Source: Nitrospinaceae bacterium (GTDB lineage: Bacteria > UBA8248). Taken from it: 64,000 nt of DNA. Of the stretch, positions 27,238 to 36,076 are shown piece by piece. Location of the stretch: NCBI GenBank assembly GCA_018669005.1, contig JABJAL010000022.1, positions 39,004 through 103,003 of the forward strand, in the 5' to 3' direction. Under the pieces are notes generated by a model that was not told the DNA's origin, did no database searches, and worked only from the letters and a program-made list of their open reading frames with translations. Numbering within the stretch: position 1 is the stretch's first letter; every line of letters begins with the position of its first letter. The translations under genes and the position numbers were made by a program.

Positions 27238-28227
27238 ATGAAAAAAATATTTGGTTTCTTGCTGGCTGCGGTATTGCTGGTAGGCTTCTCGGGCGTGACT
27301 GTGGCTGATGCCGCCAAGCTTCGTATCGGCGCTCACCGCTCCCTCTGGGGCTCGTTCGAGATCATCGCCGACAAGATGGGCTACTGGAAGGCAGAGGGCC
27401 TCGACTACGAAGTGGGCCACTACAAGCAGGGCAAACTGATGCGCAACGCCATTATTCAGGGCAACCTGGACACCGGCACGACTGGTTTTTCCCCCTTCAC
27501 GACGGCTATCTCCAAAGGCGCCAAGGTTCAGGCCATTGGCGTGACGGCTAACATTTGCGCGGCAACTGCTATCGTGGTGCCAGTTAAATCGAAGGCGAAA
27601 ACCCTGGCAGATGTAAAAGGCATGGTCTTCGCCAACAAAAAGGGCACGAGCACGGACTTTGCGTTCCAGTCCTATGTTATTCCGGCCTACGGCCTCAAGA
27701 GCTCTGATTTCCCGCTCCTGAGCGTCCGGGCGACCGAGCGTATTGCCGCCCTCATTTCCGGCAACGCTGGCGCCGCCATTGTTGGTGAGCCCCAGACCAC
27801 AATCGCCGTACAGAAGGGTCTTGTTCGCAGGCTCGAGGATCTCTGCAAGTACGACAAAACCCGCATGATGCATATCGGCAACCCAGCGACCATCAAAAAG
27901 AACCCCGATCTCTACGTCAAGTATTTCCGGGGCTGGCTCAAATCCCATAAACTGCTGAAAAACGACCCTCTCAAGTACGCGCAGGTTTACACCAGAGCCC
28001 TGCAAGAGGTGGGTGACAAGGCCAAGCTTTCCTACATGAAAGATGTCGTGAAAAAGCTTAAGACCGATGTTTTCATCGATATGGAGACGAAAAAGTATCT
28101 CAACGACATGGCTGGCAAACAGAAGAAACTCGGCTGGATCAAAAGAGCGGCTGACTTCACGACGAGTAAGTTTGTTGACGACTCGATTCTTCGCAAAGTC
28201 GCCAAAGAGATGAATTTCATGAACTAA
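27238..28227 (+). CDS. ABC transporter substrate-binding protein, NMT1/TauA type (copy 1)
   Basis: Secreted periplasmic binding protein of 329 residues. A signal peptide (residues 1-26, ending ADA-AK) is followed by LRIGAHRSLWGSFEIIADKMGYWKAEGL, the NMT1/NitT/TauT opening in which GYWK-x-EGL is typical. No lipobox cysteine is seen. KLMRNAIIQGNLDTGTTG and the GTSTDF segment resemble ligand-binding loops of the family. The ligand is unknown. ATG 27238 follows GGAGGAAGTACCAG; an upstream in-frame start gives no signal peptide. About 70 percent of positions look identical to the next gene, a tandem duplication. Confidence 0.9.
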   Translation: MKKIFGFLLAAVLLVGFSGVTVADAAKLRIGAHRSLWGSFEIIADKMGYWKAEGLDYEVGHYKQGKLMRNAIIQGNLDTGTTGFSPFTTAISKGAKVQAIGVTANICAATAIVVPVKSKAKTLADVKGMVFANKKGTSTDFAFQSYVIPAYGLKSSDFPLLSVRATERIAALISGNAGAAIVGEPQTTIAVQKGLVRRLEDLCKYDKTRMMHIGNPATIKKNPDLYVKYFRGWLKSHKLLKNDPLKYAQVYTRALQEVGDKAKLSYMKDVVKKLKTDVFIDMETKKYLNDMAGKQKKLGWIKRAADFTTSKFVDDSILRKVAKEMNFMN

Positions 28228-28246
28228 GTTGATTTTGCAAGGCTTA

Positions 28247-28276
28247 CCGGGGCGCTTCGGCGCCCCGGTTTTTTTT
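28247..28276 (+). terminator. Intrinsic terminator after binding protein 1
   Basis: CCGGGGCGC pairs perfectly with GCGCCCCGG around a TTCG loop, followed by eight T residues, 20 bp after the stop. Confidence 0.95.
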
Positions 28277-28331
28277 GCTTTGATTTTGCTTTGATTTTGC
28301 TTTGATTTTGCTTTGATTTTGCTTTGATTTT
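28277..28331 (+). repeat. Five exact tandem copies of an 11-bp unit
   Basis: GCTTTGATTTT is repeated five times head to tail with no differences, right after the terminator T tract, and a degenerate sixth (AGTTTTATTTA) may follow. The unit is close to one helical turn, so the T tracts would be in phase. It lies between two paralogous genes. Confidence 0.95.
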
Positions 28332-28519
28332 AGTTTTATTTATGTATGATAATGGCTCAAATCGCGGGATAAACATAAAACTGATTTTTAGGGGCTCTAT
28401 TTGACGCTTAATATAGAATTGGTTCCCCGTTACCTGCCGGATTTAAAGGGAATCGCTCCCGCTTTTGAGAGAGTTTCCATTTGCCGCCGGCTTTGTTTTT
28501 ACTTTGGAGGAGTTACAGT

Positions 28520-29512
28520 ATGAAACGAATCACCAGTTATGTAATCGCAGCAGCGATGCTCGCTGGTCTTCTGGGCGCGGGTACCGCGGCCGAGGCCGCC
28601 AAGCTTCGCATCGGCGCTCACCGCGCGCTCATGGGCTCGTTCGAGATCGTCGCCCACAAAGCAGGCTTCTGGAAAAAGCAGGGCCTTGAGTACACCATCA
28701 GCAACTACAAGCAGGGAAAATTGATGCGCAACGCCATTATCCAGGGCAACCTGGACACCGGCACAACGGGTTTTTCCCCCTTCGCCACGGCGATCTCCAA
28801 GGGCGCCCGCGTCACCGCCATCGGCGTCACTGCCAACATCTGTGACACCCAGCACATCGTGGTTCCCGTGAATTCGAAGGCCAAGAGCCTGAAAGATCTC
28901 AAGGGCGTGACTTTCGCAAACAAAAAGGGCACGAGCACGGACTTCTCCTTCCAGCAGTACGTCGTTCCGGCGCACGGACTCAAGAGCTCGGATTTCCCGC
29001 TCCTCAGCGTTCGGACCACCGAGCGCGTTGCGGCCATCGTTTCGGGCAACGCCAAGGCGGCCATGCTCGGCGACCCGATGTTGGAGATCTCCATTCAGGC
29101 GGGCCAGGTTCGCTCTCTTGAGAACCTGTGCAAGTACGACAAAACCCGTATGATGCACGTAGGCAACCCGGCCACTTTGAAAAAGCACCCCGAGCTTTAT
29201 GAAAAGTATTTCCGCGGCTGGCTCATGGCACACAAGCTTCTCAAGGACAACCCTGATGAGTATGCCAAGATCTACCACAAGGACCTTGTCGATATCGGCA
29301 CAAAGGTGAAACTCGACATTATCAAAGTCATCGTCCGGCGTCTCCGCTCGGAAGTTTTCATCACGGGTGAGGTGAAAACATATCTGAACGACATGGCCAG
29401 AAGACAGAAGAAAATGGGCTGGATTAAGAAAACGGCCGACTTCACGAAGACCAAGTTCATTGACGACTCGATCCTTCGCAAGGTCGCCAAAGAGATGAAC
29501 TACACGAACTAA
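28520..29512 (+). CDS. ABC transporter substrate-binding protein, NMT1/TauA type (copy 2)
   Basis: Paralogue of the preceding binding protein, 330 residues, same layout: signal peptide (1-26, ending AEA-AK), then LRIGAHRALMGSFEIVAHK, KLMRNAIIQGNLDTGTTG, ANKKGTSTDF and LCKYDKTRMMH. Differences cluster in likely ligand-contact stretches, for example AATAIVV against DTQHIVV and IVGEPQTTIA against MLGDPMLEIS. This suggests related but different ligands. ATG 28520 is preceded by GGAGGAGTTACAGT. It has its own terminator, so it is likely a separate transcript. The permease and ATPase lie downstream on the other strand. Confidence 0.9.
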   Translation: MKRITSYVIAAAMLAGLLGAGTAAEAAKLRIGAHRALMGSFEIVAHKAGFWKKQGLEYTISNYKQGKLMRNAIIQGNLDTGTTGFSPFATAISKGARVTAIGVTANICDTQHIVVPVNSKAKSLKDLKGVTFANKKGTSTDFSFQQYVVPAHGLKSSDFPLLSVRTTERVAAIVSGNAKAAMLGDPMLEISIQAGQVRSLENLCKYDKTRMMHVGNPATLKKHPELYEKYFRGWLMAHKLLKDNPDEYAKIYHKDLVDIGTKVKLDIIKVIVRRLRSEVFITGEVKTYLNDMARRQKKMGWIKKTADFTKTKFIDDSILRKVAKEMNYTN

Positions 29513-29534
29513 GCACCAAGAATCACTAAATTAT

Positions 29535-29570
29535 CCCCCGGTGGCTTCGGCTGCCGGGGGATTTTTTTTT
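29535..29570 (+). terminator. Intrinsic terminator after binding protein 2
   Basis: CCCCCGGTGGC pairs with GCTGCCGGGGG (one G-T) around a TTCG loop, then A and nine T residues. Confidence 0.95.
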
Positions 29571-30140
29571 GTGCCGAGATAAATCTAGAAGTACTAGACG
29601 CCGATTTCCCCGTGGATGGAAGGTGGGTGGGAGATGTATTACACCTGAGGGCCTGAATATAAATAAGGGTGTACGGTTTTGAGTCGGTGCGGCAGGTAGA
29701 AGAGAGGCGGGTGAATACTGGATCGGAGATGGTTGTAGTGTGGATGTGCCTCGGATTTGGGTTGTAGCATCAAAAAAGGGCAATGGTGTTTGCAGGTATG
29801 CTGAACAGAAAATAGCGGGTAATCGGGATGGATTATGGGGATGCAGGGTCTTTGTCTTCCTTCATTTTGAGGAGGGGCTTTTTTGACACTTCGGGGTGCA
29901 GGGTAAGTCTGTGGATAATTAAAATATCTCCACACTAAGGGGTATCGCCTTATGTTTAAATTTTATGTGGGTTTTCTTGATTTGCCCGAACGAGATGTGA
30001 AGCAACAACGATTGCCATGATAAAGCGCTGTACCGGGTGCTCGGGGATTAATGAGTCAAAGGAGTGCCAGTGGTCTCTGGCATGCCAGGTGCCTTGGGGG
30101 AGATAAGGCGCATTGGGTTTTCTCGCGTGTTAGCGATAAG
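29571..30140. other. 570-bp intergenic stretch without a recognisable gene
   Basis: Between the end of the second binding-protein gene and the convergent permease operon. Open frames here on the minus strand are short, show no ribosome site and have no family resemblance. It holds one perfect DnaA-box sequence (TGTGGATAA, 29910-29918) and two small inverted repeats (TGCCAG/CTGGCA near 30064-30085; TAAGG/CCTTA near 29936-29951), none convincing. The region may be a decayed gene remnant. Confidence 0.5.
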
Positions 30141-30177
30141 AAAAAAAGCCCCGGAAGCAAGAGCCTCCGGGGCTTTT
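30141..30177 (-). terminator. Terminator of permease/ATPase operon (bidirectional)
   Basis: GCCCCGGA pairs with TCCGGGGC around a 10-base loop. An A run on the left becomes a seven-T tract on the minus strand, and four T follow on the plus strand, so it can work in both directions between the convergent units. Confidence 0.85.
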
Positions 30178-30200
30178 GATTGCTGATTTCGACAGGGGAG

Positions 30201-31172
30201 CTAGACTTTTTTGTCCTGGCCACCCATCTCTTCCATCATGCCCCATTTGATGATGGTACGGGTTTCGATGGGCTGGAAGAGCACTTTCTCAAGCAGGTAG
30301 CCGAAGATGCCCAGAACTGCGATGGCCACCATCATGAAGGCTGTGTCGAGGTATTCCTGGGCATCAAAAATACCCGCTGAAAGACCCCATTTAATGCCGG
30401 CGAATGCCTCGGCGCCAACGCCTGCACGCCATGCACGGGCCAGGCCGATTCGCATGCCGCTTAAAATCATTGGCAGCGAGCCGGGAAGCACCACGGTGCG
30501 GAAAATAGTCATCTTATCCGCATTCATCGACTGTGCCGCTCTAATCCAGACCGGGTTAATCGTTTTAACACCCGTCCACACCGCCATGGAAATAGGCAGG
30601 AAGGAGGCGAAGGCCGTAACCAGGATGACGGTCTGATCGCCGTTTCCGAACCAGATAACAGCGATAGGCGTCCAGGCCAGGGCCGGAATCGGGAGCAACA
30701 CCGAGAGAAGGGGAACGAAGAACCCTTCCCAGAAGGCGAAGCGGCCCATCAAGATGCCGACGAAAACGCCGATAACCGAGGCAATGGCGAACGCAAACGG
30801 TAGCCGCCAAGCTGTTGAAAGCGTGTGCCACAGAATCGGGCTGTCCGAGAGAAACTTAAGAGAATCGGTAAAGCTCAGCTTGTTGGCAAAGAATATTGCA
30901 TGAAGCTGGGTGAAGAAGCCGGTATCGACATCCACCCCCATTTCCCTGATCAGGGGACCCGTGACCAACTCCCAGGCCCGGAAAATAATGGCGCCGAAAT
31001 AGGGGAACAGGTCGCCCATCAAATCGTGCAGAAAATAGGCGGTGACCTGCCAAATTGCTATCACGAGGATAAACGGGTAGACGGGGCGGACCCACACCAA
31101 GAAGGGTGTTTTTACTTGTTTATACGGCTCGTCCAAATTTAAGGGGGGAAGCCCGGATTGTGCCTCTGCCAT
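30201..31172 (-). CDS. ABC transporter permease, SsuC/TauC (NitT/TauT) type
   Basis: Inner-membrane permease of 323 residues with about six membrane segments. The cytoplasmic EAA loop that contacts the ATPase appears near residue 215-235 (IRAAQSMNADKMTIFRTVVLPGSLPMILSGMRIGLARAW), matching the TauC/SsuC consensus with A-x-x-x-G replaced by AQSMNA. It forms the channel of the transporter whose ATPase is encoded 51 bp upstream; the two tandem binding proteins on the other strand are probable partners. ATG follows a GGGAAGGAT-like site. Confidence 0.92.
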   Translation of the reverse strand: MAEAQSGLPPLNLDEPYKQVKTPFLVWVRPVYPFILVIAIWQVTAYFLHDLMGDLFPYFGAIIFRAWELVTGPLIREMGVDVDTGFFTQLHAIFFANKLSFTDSLKFLSDSPILWHTLSTAWRLPFAFAIASVIGVFVGILMGRFAFWEGFFVPLLSVLLPIPALAWTPIAVIWFGNGDQTVILVTAFASFLPISMAVWTGVKTINPVWIRAAQSMNADKMTIFRTVVLPGSLPMILSGMRIGLARAWRAGVGAEAFAGIKWGLSAGIFDAQEYLDTAFMMVAIAVLGIFGYLLEKVLFQPIETRTIIKWGMMEEMGGQDKKV

Positions 31173-31223
31173 CAGTTTTATCCTTCCCTTTTTCGTTTAG
31201 TAGAAAATTCGTAAAAACGACTA

Positions 31224-31970
31224 TTACCAGTCGCGAATTAGCTCGTTGATGTTTCGTTGTGTCTGAATGAACTCGGCTGACAGCGCGTCCCGCGGGCGCG
31301 GCATATCAATCGTGAGAATCTCCCGAATTCTTCCCGGCTGGGGAATGAACACTACAACTCTCGTGCCCATGAAAACCGCCTCCGCCAGGTTGTGGGTTAC
31401 ATAAACAACGGTTTTCTTCGTTTTCTGCCAGACATCGACAGTTAGCTCCTGAAGCTCCTCGCGCGTTTGGGCGTCGAGCGCACCGAAGGGCTCATCCATC
31501 AAGAGCACCTGCGGGTCGAAGGCAAGCGCCCGGGCGACGGCTACGCGCTGGCGCATTCCGCCCGAAAGGCTGTGCGGAAACAGGTCGGCGAATTCTTCAA
31601 GCCGAACGAGTTTGAGAAAATCCATCGCAGTCTTGTGGCGCTCATCGGCGGGCACATCTCTGATTTTCATTCCGTATTCGACGTTTTGCACCGCCGTGAG
31701 CCAGGGGAAGAGCGCATATTCCTGGAATACGACCCCTTTGTCATATTCATCCGTGATGGGGACGCCGTCCATGTTGACGGTGCCCGCCGTGATTTCGACG
31801 AATCCGGCAAGGATGTTGAGCAGGGTGGTTTTACCACAACCCGATAGCCCAACGAGGCATAAAAACTCCCCATCCTCAATGTTGATGTTGACATCCTCCA
31901 GGGCGTGTACCTTACGCTCTGGGGTGTCATAGACTTTCCTCAGATTCTTGATTTCGATCTTAGTAGGCAT
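31224..31970 (-). CDS. ABC transporter ATP-binding protein, SsuB/TauB type
   Basis: ATPase of 248 residues. Walker A is VGLSGCGKTT, the Q-loop VFQEYALFPW, the signature LSGGMRQRVAVARAL, Walker B VLLMDEPFGALD and the switch His in YVTHNLAEA. All catalytic elements are intact; Walker A has Leu where most relatives have Pro. I use the ATG at 31970 (MPTKIEIKNLRKVY), since residues upstream of it in the open frame do not resemble the family. It is the first gene of the minus-strand transport operon, followed by the permease. Confidence 0.93.
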   Translation of the reverse strand: MPTKIEIKNLRKVYDTPERKVHALEDVNINIEDGEFLCLVGLSGCGKTTLLNILAGFVEITAGTVNMDGVPITDEYDKGVVFQEYALFPWLTAVQNVEYGMKIRDVPADERHKTAMDFLKLVRLEEFADLFPHSLSGGMRQRVAVARALAFDPQVLLMDEPFGALDAQTREELQELTVDVWQKTKKTVVYVTHNLAEAVFMGTRVVVFIPQPGRIREILTIDMPRPRDALSAEFIQTQRNINELIRDW

Positions 31971-32243
31971 AAGCAGTTTTTTCCCAATTGGTTTATAAAA
32001 AGCACCACAAATGTGAACTAAAAAACCCAGGTTCTTGACCGCGATTTTGAATTCCCCGTAATCTAACAAGAAGCGGGGATAAAGAAAACCACATTGTTGT
32101 TAAAACAATGATTAATTGCTGTTTATTTCGCAAGAAAACATGAAATTTGGGCCAAATATAGTAATGAATTTCCTGGATATGGGAGGGAATAGTCTGATGA
32201 ATGGCGTTGGTGAAAAAAAGAGCCGTATAGGGGGGCGATTAAT

Positions 32244-33467
32244 ATGACTAGCTCCAGGCCGCTAGAGGGCCTAAGAATTCTGGCAGTGGAGCAATTCGGT
32301 GCAGGACCGGTAGGAACGATGCTACTGGCAGACATGGGCGCCGAGGTCATTAAGATAGAGAACCATAATGTTGGCGGCGATTCGGCCCGCCCTGTTCCAC
32401 CCTATCCCCTTCCCGAGAACGACAGCTTTTATTTCCAGTCCTTGAACCGGAACAAGAAAAGTATTGCTCTCAATATTCGCGATCCTCAAGGGAGGGCAGT
32501 TTTTCACAAGCTCGTAGCCCGGGCCGATGTGGTGTTTGCTAGCTGTAGAGGTACAGATCCCGAAAAGCTTGGGCTCACCTATGAACAATTGGGCCCGATT
32601 AACGAGAAAATAGTTTGCTGTTTTCTGACCGGATTCGGGATGACGGGCCCAAGGGCCGCCGAGCCCGCCTATGATTTTCTTCTCCAGGCCTATGCAGGGA
32701 TCATGAGTATGGCAGGTGAGCCGGATGGGCCCCCTGCCAAGGCGGGGGTCAGCTTTGTGGATTATTCGGGTGGTTTTCTGGCGATGCTGGGCATGATGAC
32801 GGCGCTTTGGAATGTCCAAAGGACGGGAAAGGGTCGCGATGTGGATGTCGCCCTGATGGACGGGGCGGCGCTTCAATTGGCTTATCAGGCAGCCTGGACC
32901 ATGAATTGCGGCTATGAGACGCAGAAATTTCCCCACAGTGCTCATGCTTCGGTGATTCCGGCGCAAAATTTCGAGAGCAAGGACGGCTGGATCACCATCT
33001 TTTGCGGAAAGCAGCGCTTCTACGAGATTCTCGTTGAGCGGATGGGGCGGCCAGAGCTTGCCGAGGATAAGCGTTTTGCCACCCCACAGGCGAGGTTCGA
33101 CAACCGCGGTGAAATACTATCGATACTCGCCACCGAATTCAGGCGGCGGACTACGGTCGAATGGGCCGAGGTCTTGCAGGGACATGTTCCCTTTGCGCCT
33201 GTGAACACGGTTTCAGAGGCGCTAGCCGATCCTCAGCTTGAGGCCAGGGATATGATCGTCGAAGTGGCGCATCCGGTGGCCGGGTCAATCCGGGAGATGG
33301 GTTGTCCGATCAAGTTTCCGGGCATGGAGGTGCGCTCTGAGCGCGCGCCCTACATGGGCGAGCATACGGAGGAAATTCTCTCGGAACTGGCGGATATTGA
33401 CGAGGCCGAACTAGCCGAGTTGCGCGAAAAAGGCATTATCGATTGGACCACGCCCCCCGAAAAATAA
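32244..33467 (+). CDS. CaiB/BaiF family (class III) CoA-transferase
   Basis: Protein of 407 residues. The N-terminal LEGLRILAVEQFGAGPVGTMLLADMGAEVIKIE is the class III signature, with SLNRNKKSIALNI and FLTGFGMTGPRAAEPAYDFLLQA following; the Asp in AYDF is the expected catalytic residue that carries the acyl-anhydride/CoA intermediate. DYSGGFLAMLGMMTAL and the C-terminal CP-x-KFPG-type motif (CPIKFPGME) complete the pattern. It activates a carboxylic acid by CoA transfer; the acid is unknown. It is divergent from the transport operon across a 273-bp AT-rich gap, so possibly linked to use of the imported compound. Confidence 0.92.
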   Translation: MTSSRPLEGLRILAVEQFGAGPVGTMLLADMGAEVIKIENHNVGGDSARPVPPYPLPENDSFYFQSLNRNKKSIALNIRDPQGRAVFHKLVARADVVFASCRGTDPEKLGLTYEQLGPINEKIVCCFLTGFGMTGPRAAEPAYDFLLQAYAGIMSMAGEPDGPPAKAGVSFVDYSGGFLAMLGMMTALWNVQRTGKGRDVDVALMDGAALQLAYQAAWTMNCGYETQKFPHSAHASVIPAQNFESKDGWITIFCGKQRFYEILVERMGRPELAEDKRFATPQARFDNRGEILSILATEFRRRTTVEWAEVLQGHVPFAPVNTVSEALADPQLEARDMIVEVAHPVAGSIREMGCPIKFPGMEVRSERAPYMGEHTEEILSELADIDEAELAELREKGIIDWTTPPEK

Positions 33468-33512
33468 TTATGGCCGGGAGGAGGGTTTATCGAGGAGCGA
33501 AGTAACCTAGCG

Positions 33513-36056
33513 CTATTTCGAGGTCATTATGAACTCGCCTTGCCAGCCTTTAGGCGGCGGGTCAAGCATAAAGTATTCACATCGTTTAACCATGGTTTTA
33601 GAGGCCCCGTCATTTTGATCGGCGACAAGGCCTTGGGCGAAAACACCCATGGCGTCCGCGAACTGGCGCGTCCGGTATAGTTCAAGGCCAGCGTGGTAAT
33701 GCTCCATTACTTTAGCCCTCTCCGGTGAAATCTCGCCTTTTCTAGCGAGAAGCTCGTAGATTGGCACCGGCTCGGTTTTTCCCACCACGTTGATAAGGTC
33801 TAGCTCCCTTGCCTCGATGGAATCCTTGGCGCTCTCGTAGGTGGTCTGCCCAATCATGATCGAACTGTTGTACTCCTTATTTGCTCCCTCGAAGCGAGCC
33901 GCTGTGTTCACGGTGTCGCCCATCATGGTGTAGTCCATGCGGATGTTCGAGCCCATATTGCCGACGACGGCGGGGCCGGTGTTCAGGCCAATTCGGACGT
34001 GAAGCTCTTTCATGTTTCTCTCTTTCCAGCCCGCCCGAAGCTCGATGAGTTTTTTCTGCATGTCGAGGGCGACCAGGCTGCAGCGCGTGGCGTGGTCCGG
34101 CATCGGATGGGGGGCGCCAAAGAAGGCGATGATGGCATCACCCTCGTATTTGTCCACCGTGCCGTCGTAGTCAAGGATAATCGCGGTCATCTCAGAGAGA
34201 TACTCGTTAAGTAGCCCAACCAATTCCTCGGGGCTTAAGGATTCTGAAACAGTGGTGAATCCCGCGACATCCGAGAAAAACGCGGTAATCTCCTTGCGCT
34301 CGCCGCCCAGCTTGAGGGCGTCGGGGTTCTCGACGAGTTCTGCCACGACCTTAGGGGAAAGATAGGTGCCGAATGCGGATTGTATGAAGCGCTTGTCGCG
34401 TTGCTCGATAACGTAGTGGAACACGGTCATTCCAGCATAGACGGTTATTATCGTCAGGATGGGATAGGAAACGTTGAGCCACCATCCGTAGTTGATGAAG
34501 AGATTCTGGTTCAGGGTGAGCGAAGAGGTGAGTCCGATGATGGCCCATAGTCCGCCGCCGAGGGCACCGACACGATGAAGGATGAGCGTCGAAAGAAGAC
34601 CAAGTAAAAGAATGCTTCCCATCGTGTAGCCCACAAAAGGCAAGGGAATCGTGATGGCTCCTATCAAGGGGACATCAAACTCGGTCTGCCAAAAGTCAAA
34701 AATAATGTCCGACCACCAGGGTTGCTCAAGGAATTTGTTGTTGAGCATGTTGTCAATAACGGTGGCATGGATGTTTACTCCTGGTATCGCCTTGTCGAAC
34801 GGCGTTACGCGAAGGTCGGCCAGCGCGATTGCGGTGGGGCCGATGAGAACCATCTTTCGCTTGAAGGCCGAGGGAGGGGCGAGATCTTTACGACCGTTTA
34901 CAATATCCACGATGGAGTATTCGGGAAACGTGCCCGAGGGTCCGAGGTAGTTGATATACATCTCGCCTTTGGCGTTGGTCGGGATGATGATTTTTTTTCG
35001 TCCCGATATGGCCACCTTCTCAACACCAACCGGGTCTATCCAGAATATCGTTGTTCCGCGAAGGTATCGCTCAAGTGTTCGGATGGCGATTGGAGCGAAA
35101 AGATAATCCTGCTCACCCGGTATTTCGACAAGATCCCGGTATTGCACAATCAGAGGATACCTGCGAATAGCGCCGTCCACATCCGGGCTCATGCTGAAAA
35201 AAGCGCCGCCCCTGGCAGACTTGGCGAGCAAGTCGATGTTCGATTCGACGGCTAGGGCGCGAGGTAGATCGATGTTCTTGAGACGCATTCCCGGAGATTT
35301 CTTGATTGCGCTGTATTTCGAGTTGCGAATGTTGGCGAGGTACTGGCGCATTTGGTTTTCGTTGAGATGCGCGATGTTTGAGGCGTCGAACTGAAAGAAG
35401 TAGCCGAGAATCGTGCGGCGCGAGCGCTTCAGCGCCCGGGCAAATATCGCGTCATGGTCGGCGTCCTTGATGGCGCGATTAAGAAAGGCAAGACTTCCCG
35501 ACTCCTGGGTGACCCCTTCGGCCTCAAGCTTTGTTTTGATTTGTTTGAGATTGTTGATGCCGCCGCTTGTGTCCGAGGATGAAAATACGACGACGTACGT
35601 GATTACCCTTGCGCCGTAGGATTTGAGCCGGTTAACCAGTTCGGCCTGAACAGTATAGGGCCAGGGCCAGCGTCCGAGTTGATCGATGCTCTTCTCGTCT
35701 ATTGCGGCGATGACGACATCTTTGCCGGGTTTTTCAGGTCCACGTACGAGGAACCTGATATCCGAGGCGACGAGTTCGACGCGCTCTATCACGCTCGCTA
35801 TCAAAGGGGGCTTAAAATAAAATATAGCCAAGATGGCGAGCGTGATCAGCACGCCTACAGTCTGGCTTGTGAGATTTATCTTCGGAATCTTGAGCCAGTT
35901 CAACCGCTTAGTCTCCCAGTAGAGCCCGGTGCCGTCTGATATGAAATACCCGGTGATTATCGCATATTTTCTATAATCCTTTCTAATGGGTTGCTCCGGT
36001 GCCGTCTTGTCACACTTTTCGCGATGGCCTAGGATTTGGTTTGCCGTTTTTTTCAT
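33513..36056 (-). CDS. CHASE2-domain class III adenylate cyclase
   Basis: Membrane receptor cyclase of 847 residues. After one N-terminal membrane segment (about 66-85), a periplasmic CHASE2 sensor domain extends to about 430 (DIRFLVRGPEKPGKDVVIAAID at its start). Three membrane segments follow, then the catalytic domain. Metal-binding aspartates are in FFSDVAGFT and KYEGDAIIAFFG; the Lys in VDKYEGD and Asp in MMGDTVNTAAR specify ATP, and the Asn and Arg of the latter are the transition-state residues, so it should be active on ATP. A short TPR-like tail ends it. The start is uncertain: ATG 36056 has only a close AGGA. It abuts the divergent cupin gene. Confidence 0.9.
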   Translation of the reverse strand: MKKTANQILGHREKCDKTAPEQPIRKDYRKYAIITGYFISDGTGLYWETKRLNWLKIPKINLTSQTVGVLITLAILAIFYFKPPLIASVIERVELVASDIRFLVRGPEKPGKDVVIAAIDEKSIDQLGRWPWPYTVQAELVNRLKSYGARVITYVVVFSSSDTSGGINNLKQIKTKLEAEGVTQESGSLAFLNRAIKDADHDAIFARALKRSRRTILGYFFQFDASNIAHLNENQMRQYLANIRNSKYSAIKKSPGMRLKNIDLPRALAVESNIDLLAKSARGGAFFSMSPDVDGAIRRYPLIVQYRDLVEIPGEQDYLFAPIAIRTLERYLRGTTIFWIDPVGVEKVAISGRKKIIIPTNAKGEMYINYLGPSGTFPEYSIVDIVNGRKDLAPPSAFKRKMVLIGPTAIALADLRVTPFDKAIPGVNIHATVIDNMLNNKFLEQPWWSDIIFDFWQTEFDVPLIGAITIPLPFVGYTMGSILLLGLLSTLILHRVGALGGGLWAIIGLTSSLTLNQNLFINYGWWLNVSYPILTIITVYAGMTVFHYVIEQRDKRFIQSAFGTYLSPKVVAELVENPDALKLGGERKEITAFFSDVAGFTTVSESLSPEELVGLLNEYLSEMTAIILDYDGTVDKYEGDAIIAFFGAPHPMPDHATRCSLVALDMQKKLIELRAGWKERNMKELHVRIGLNTGPAVVGNMGSNIRMDYTMMGDTVNTAARFEGANKEYNSSIMIGQTTYESAKDSIEARELDLINVVGKTEPVPIYELLARKGEISPERAKVMEHYHAGLELYRTRQFADAMGVFAQGLVADQNDGASKTMVKRCEYFMLDPPPKGWQGEFIMTSK

Positions 36057-36076
36057 TTCCTATAGGAGTTTTAGTG

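Noticed and set aside
29910..29918. Perfect DnaA box as part of a replication origin
   Set aside because: It is single, with no AT-rich unwinding region, further boxes or dnaA/dnaN/gidA genes nearby; one chance match in 64 kb is expected.
29571..29935. Minus-strand open frames in the large intergenic stretch
   Set aside because: Pro/His-rich translations, no ribosome site and no family resemblance.
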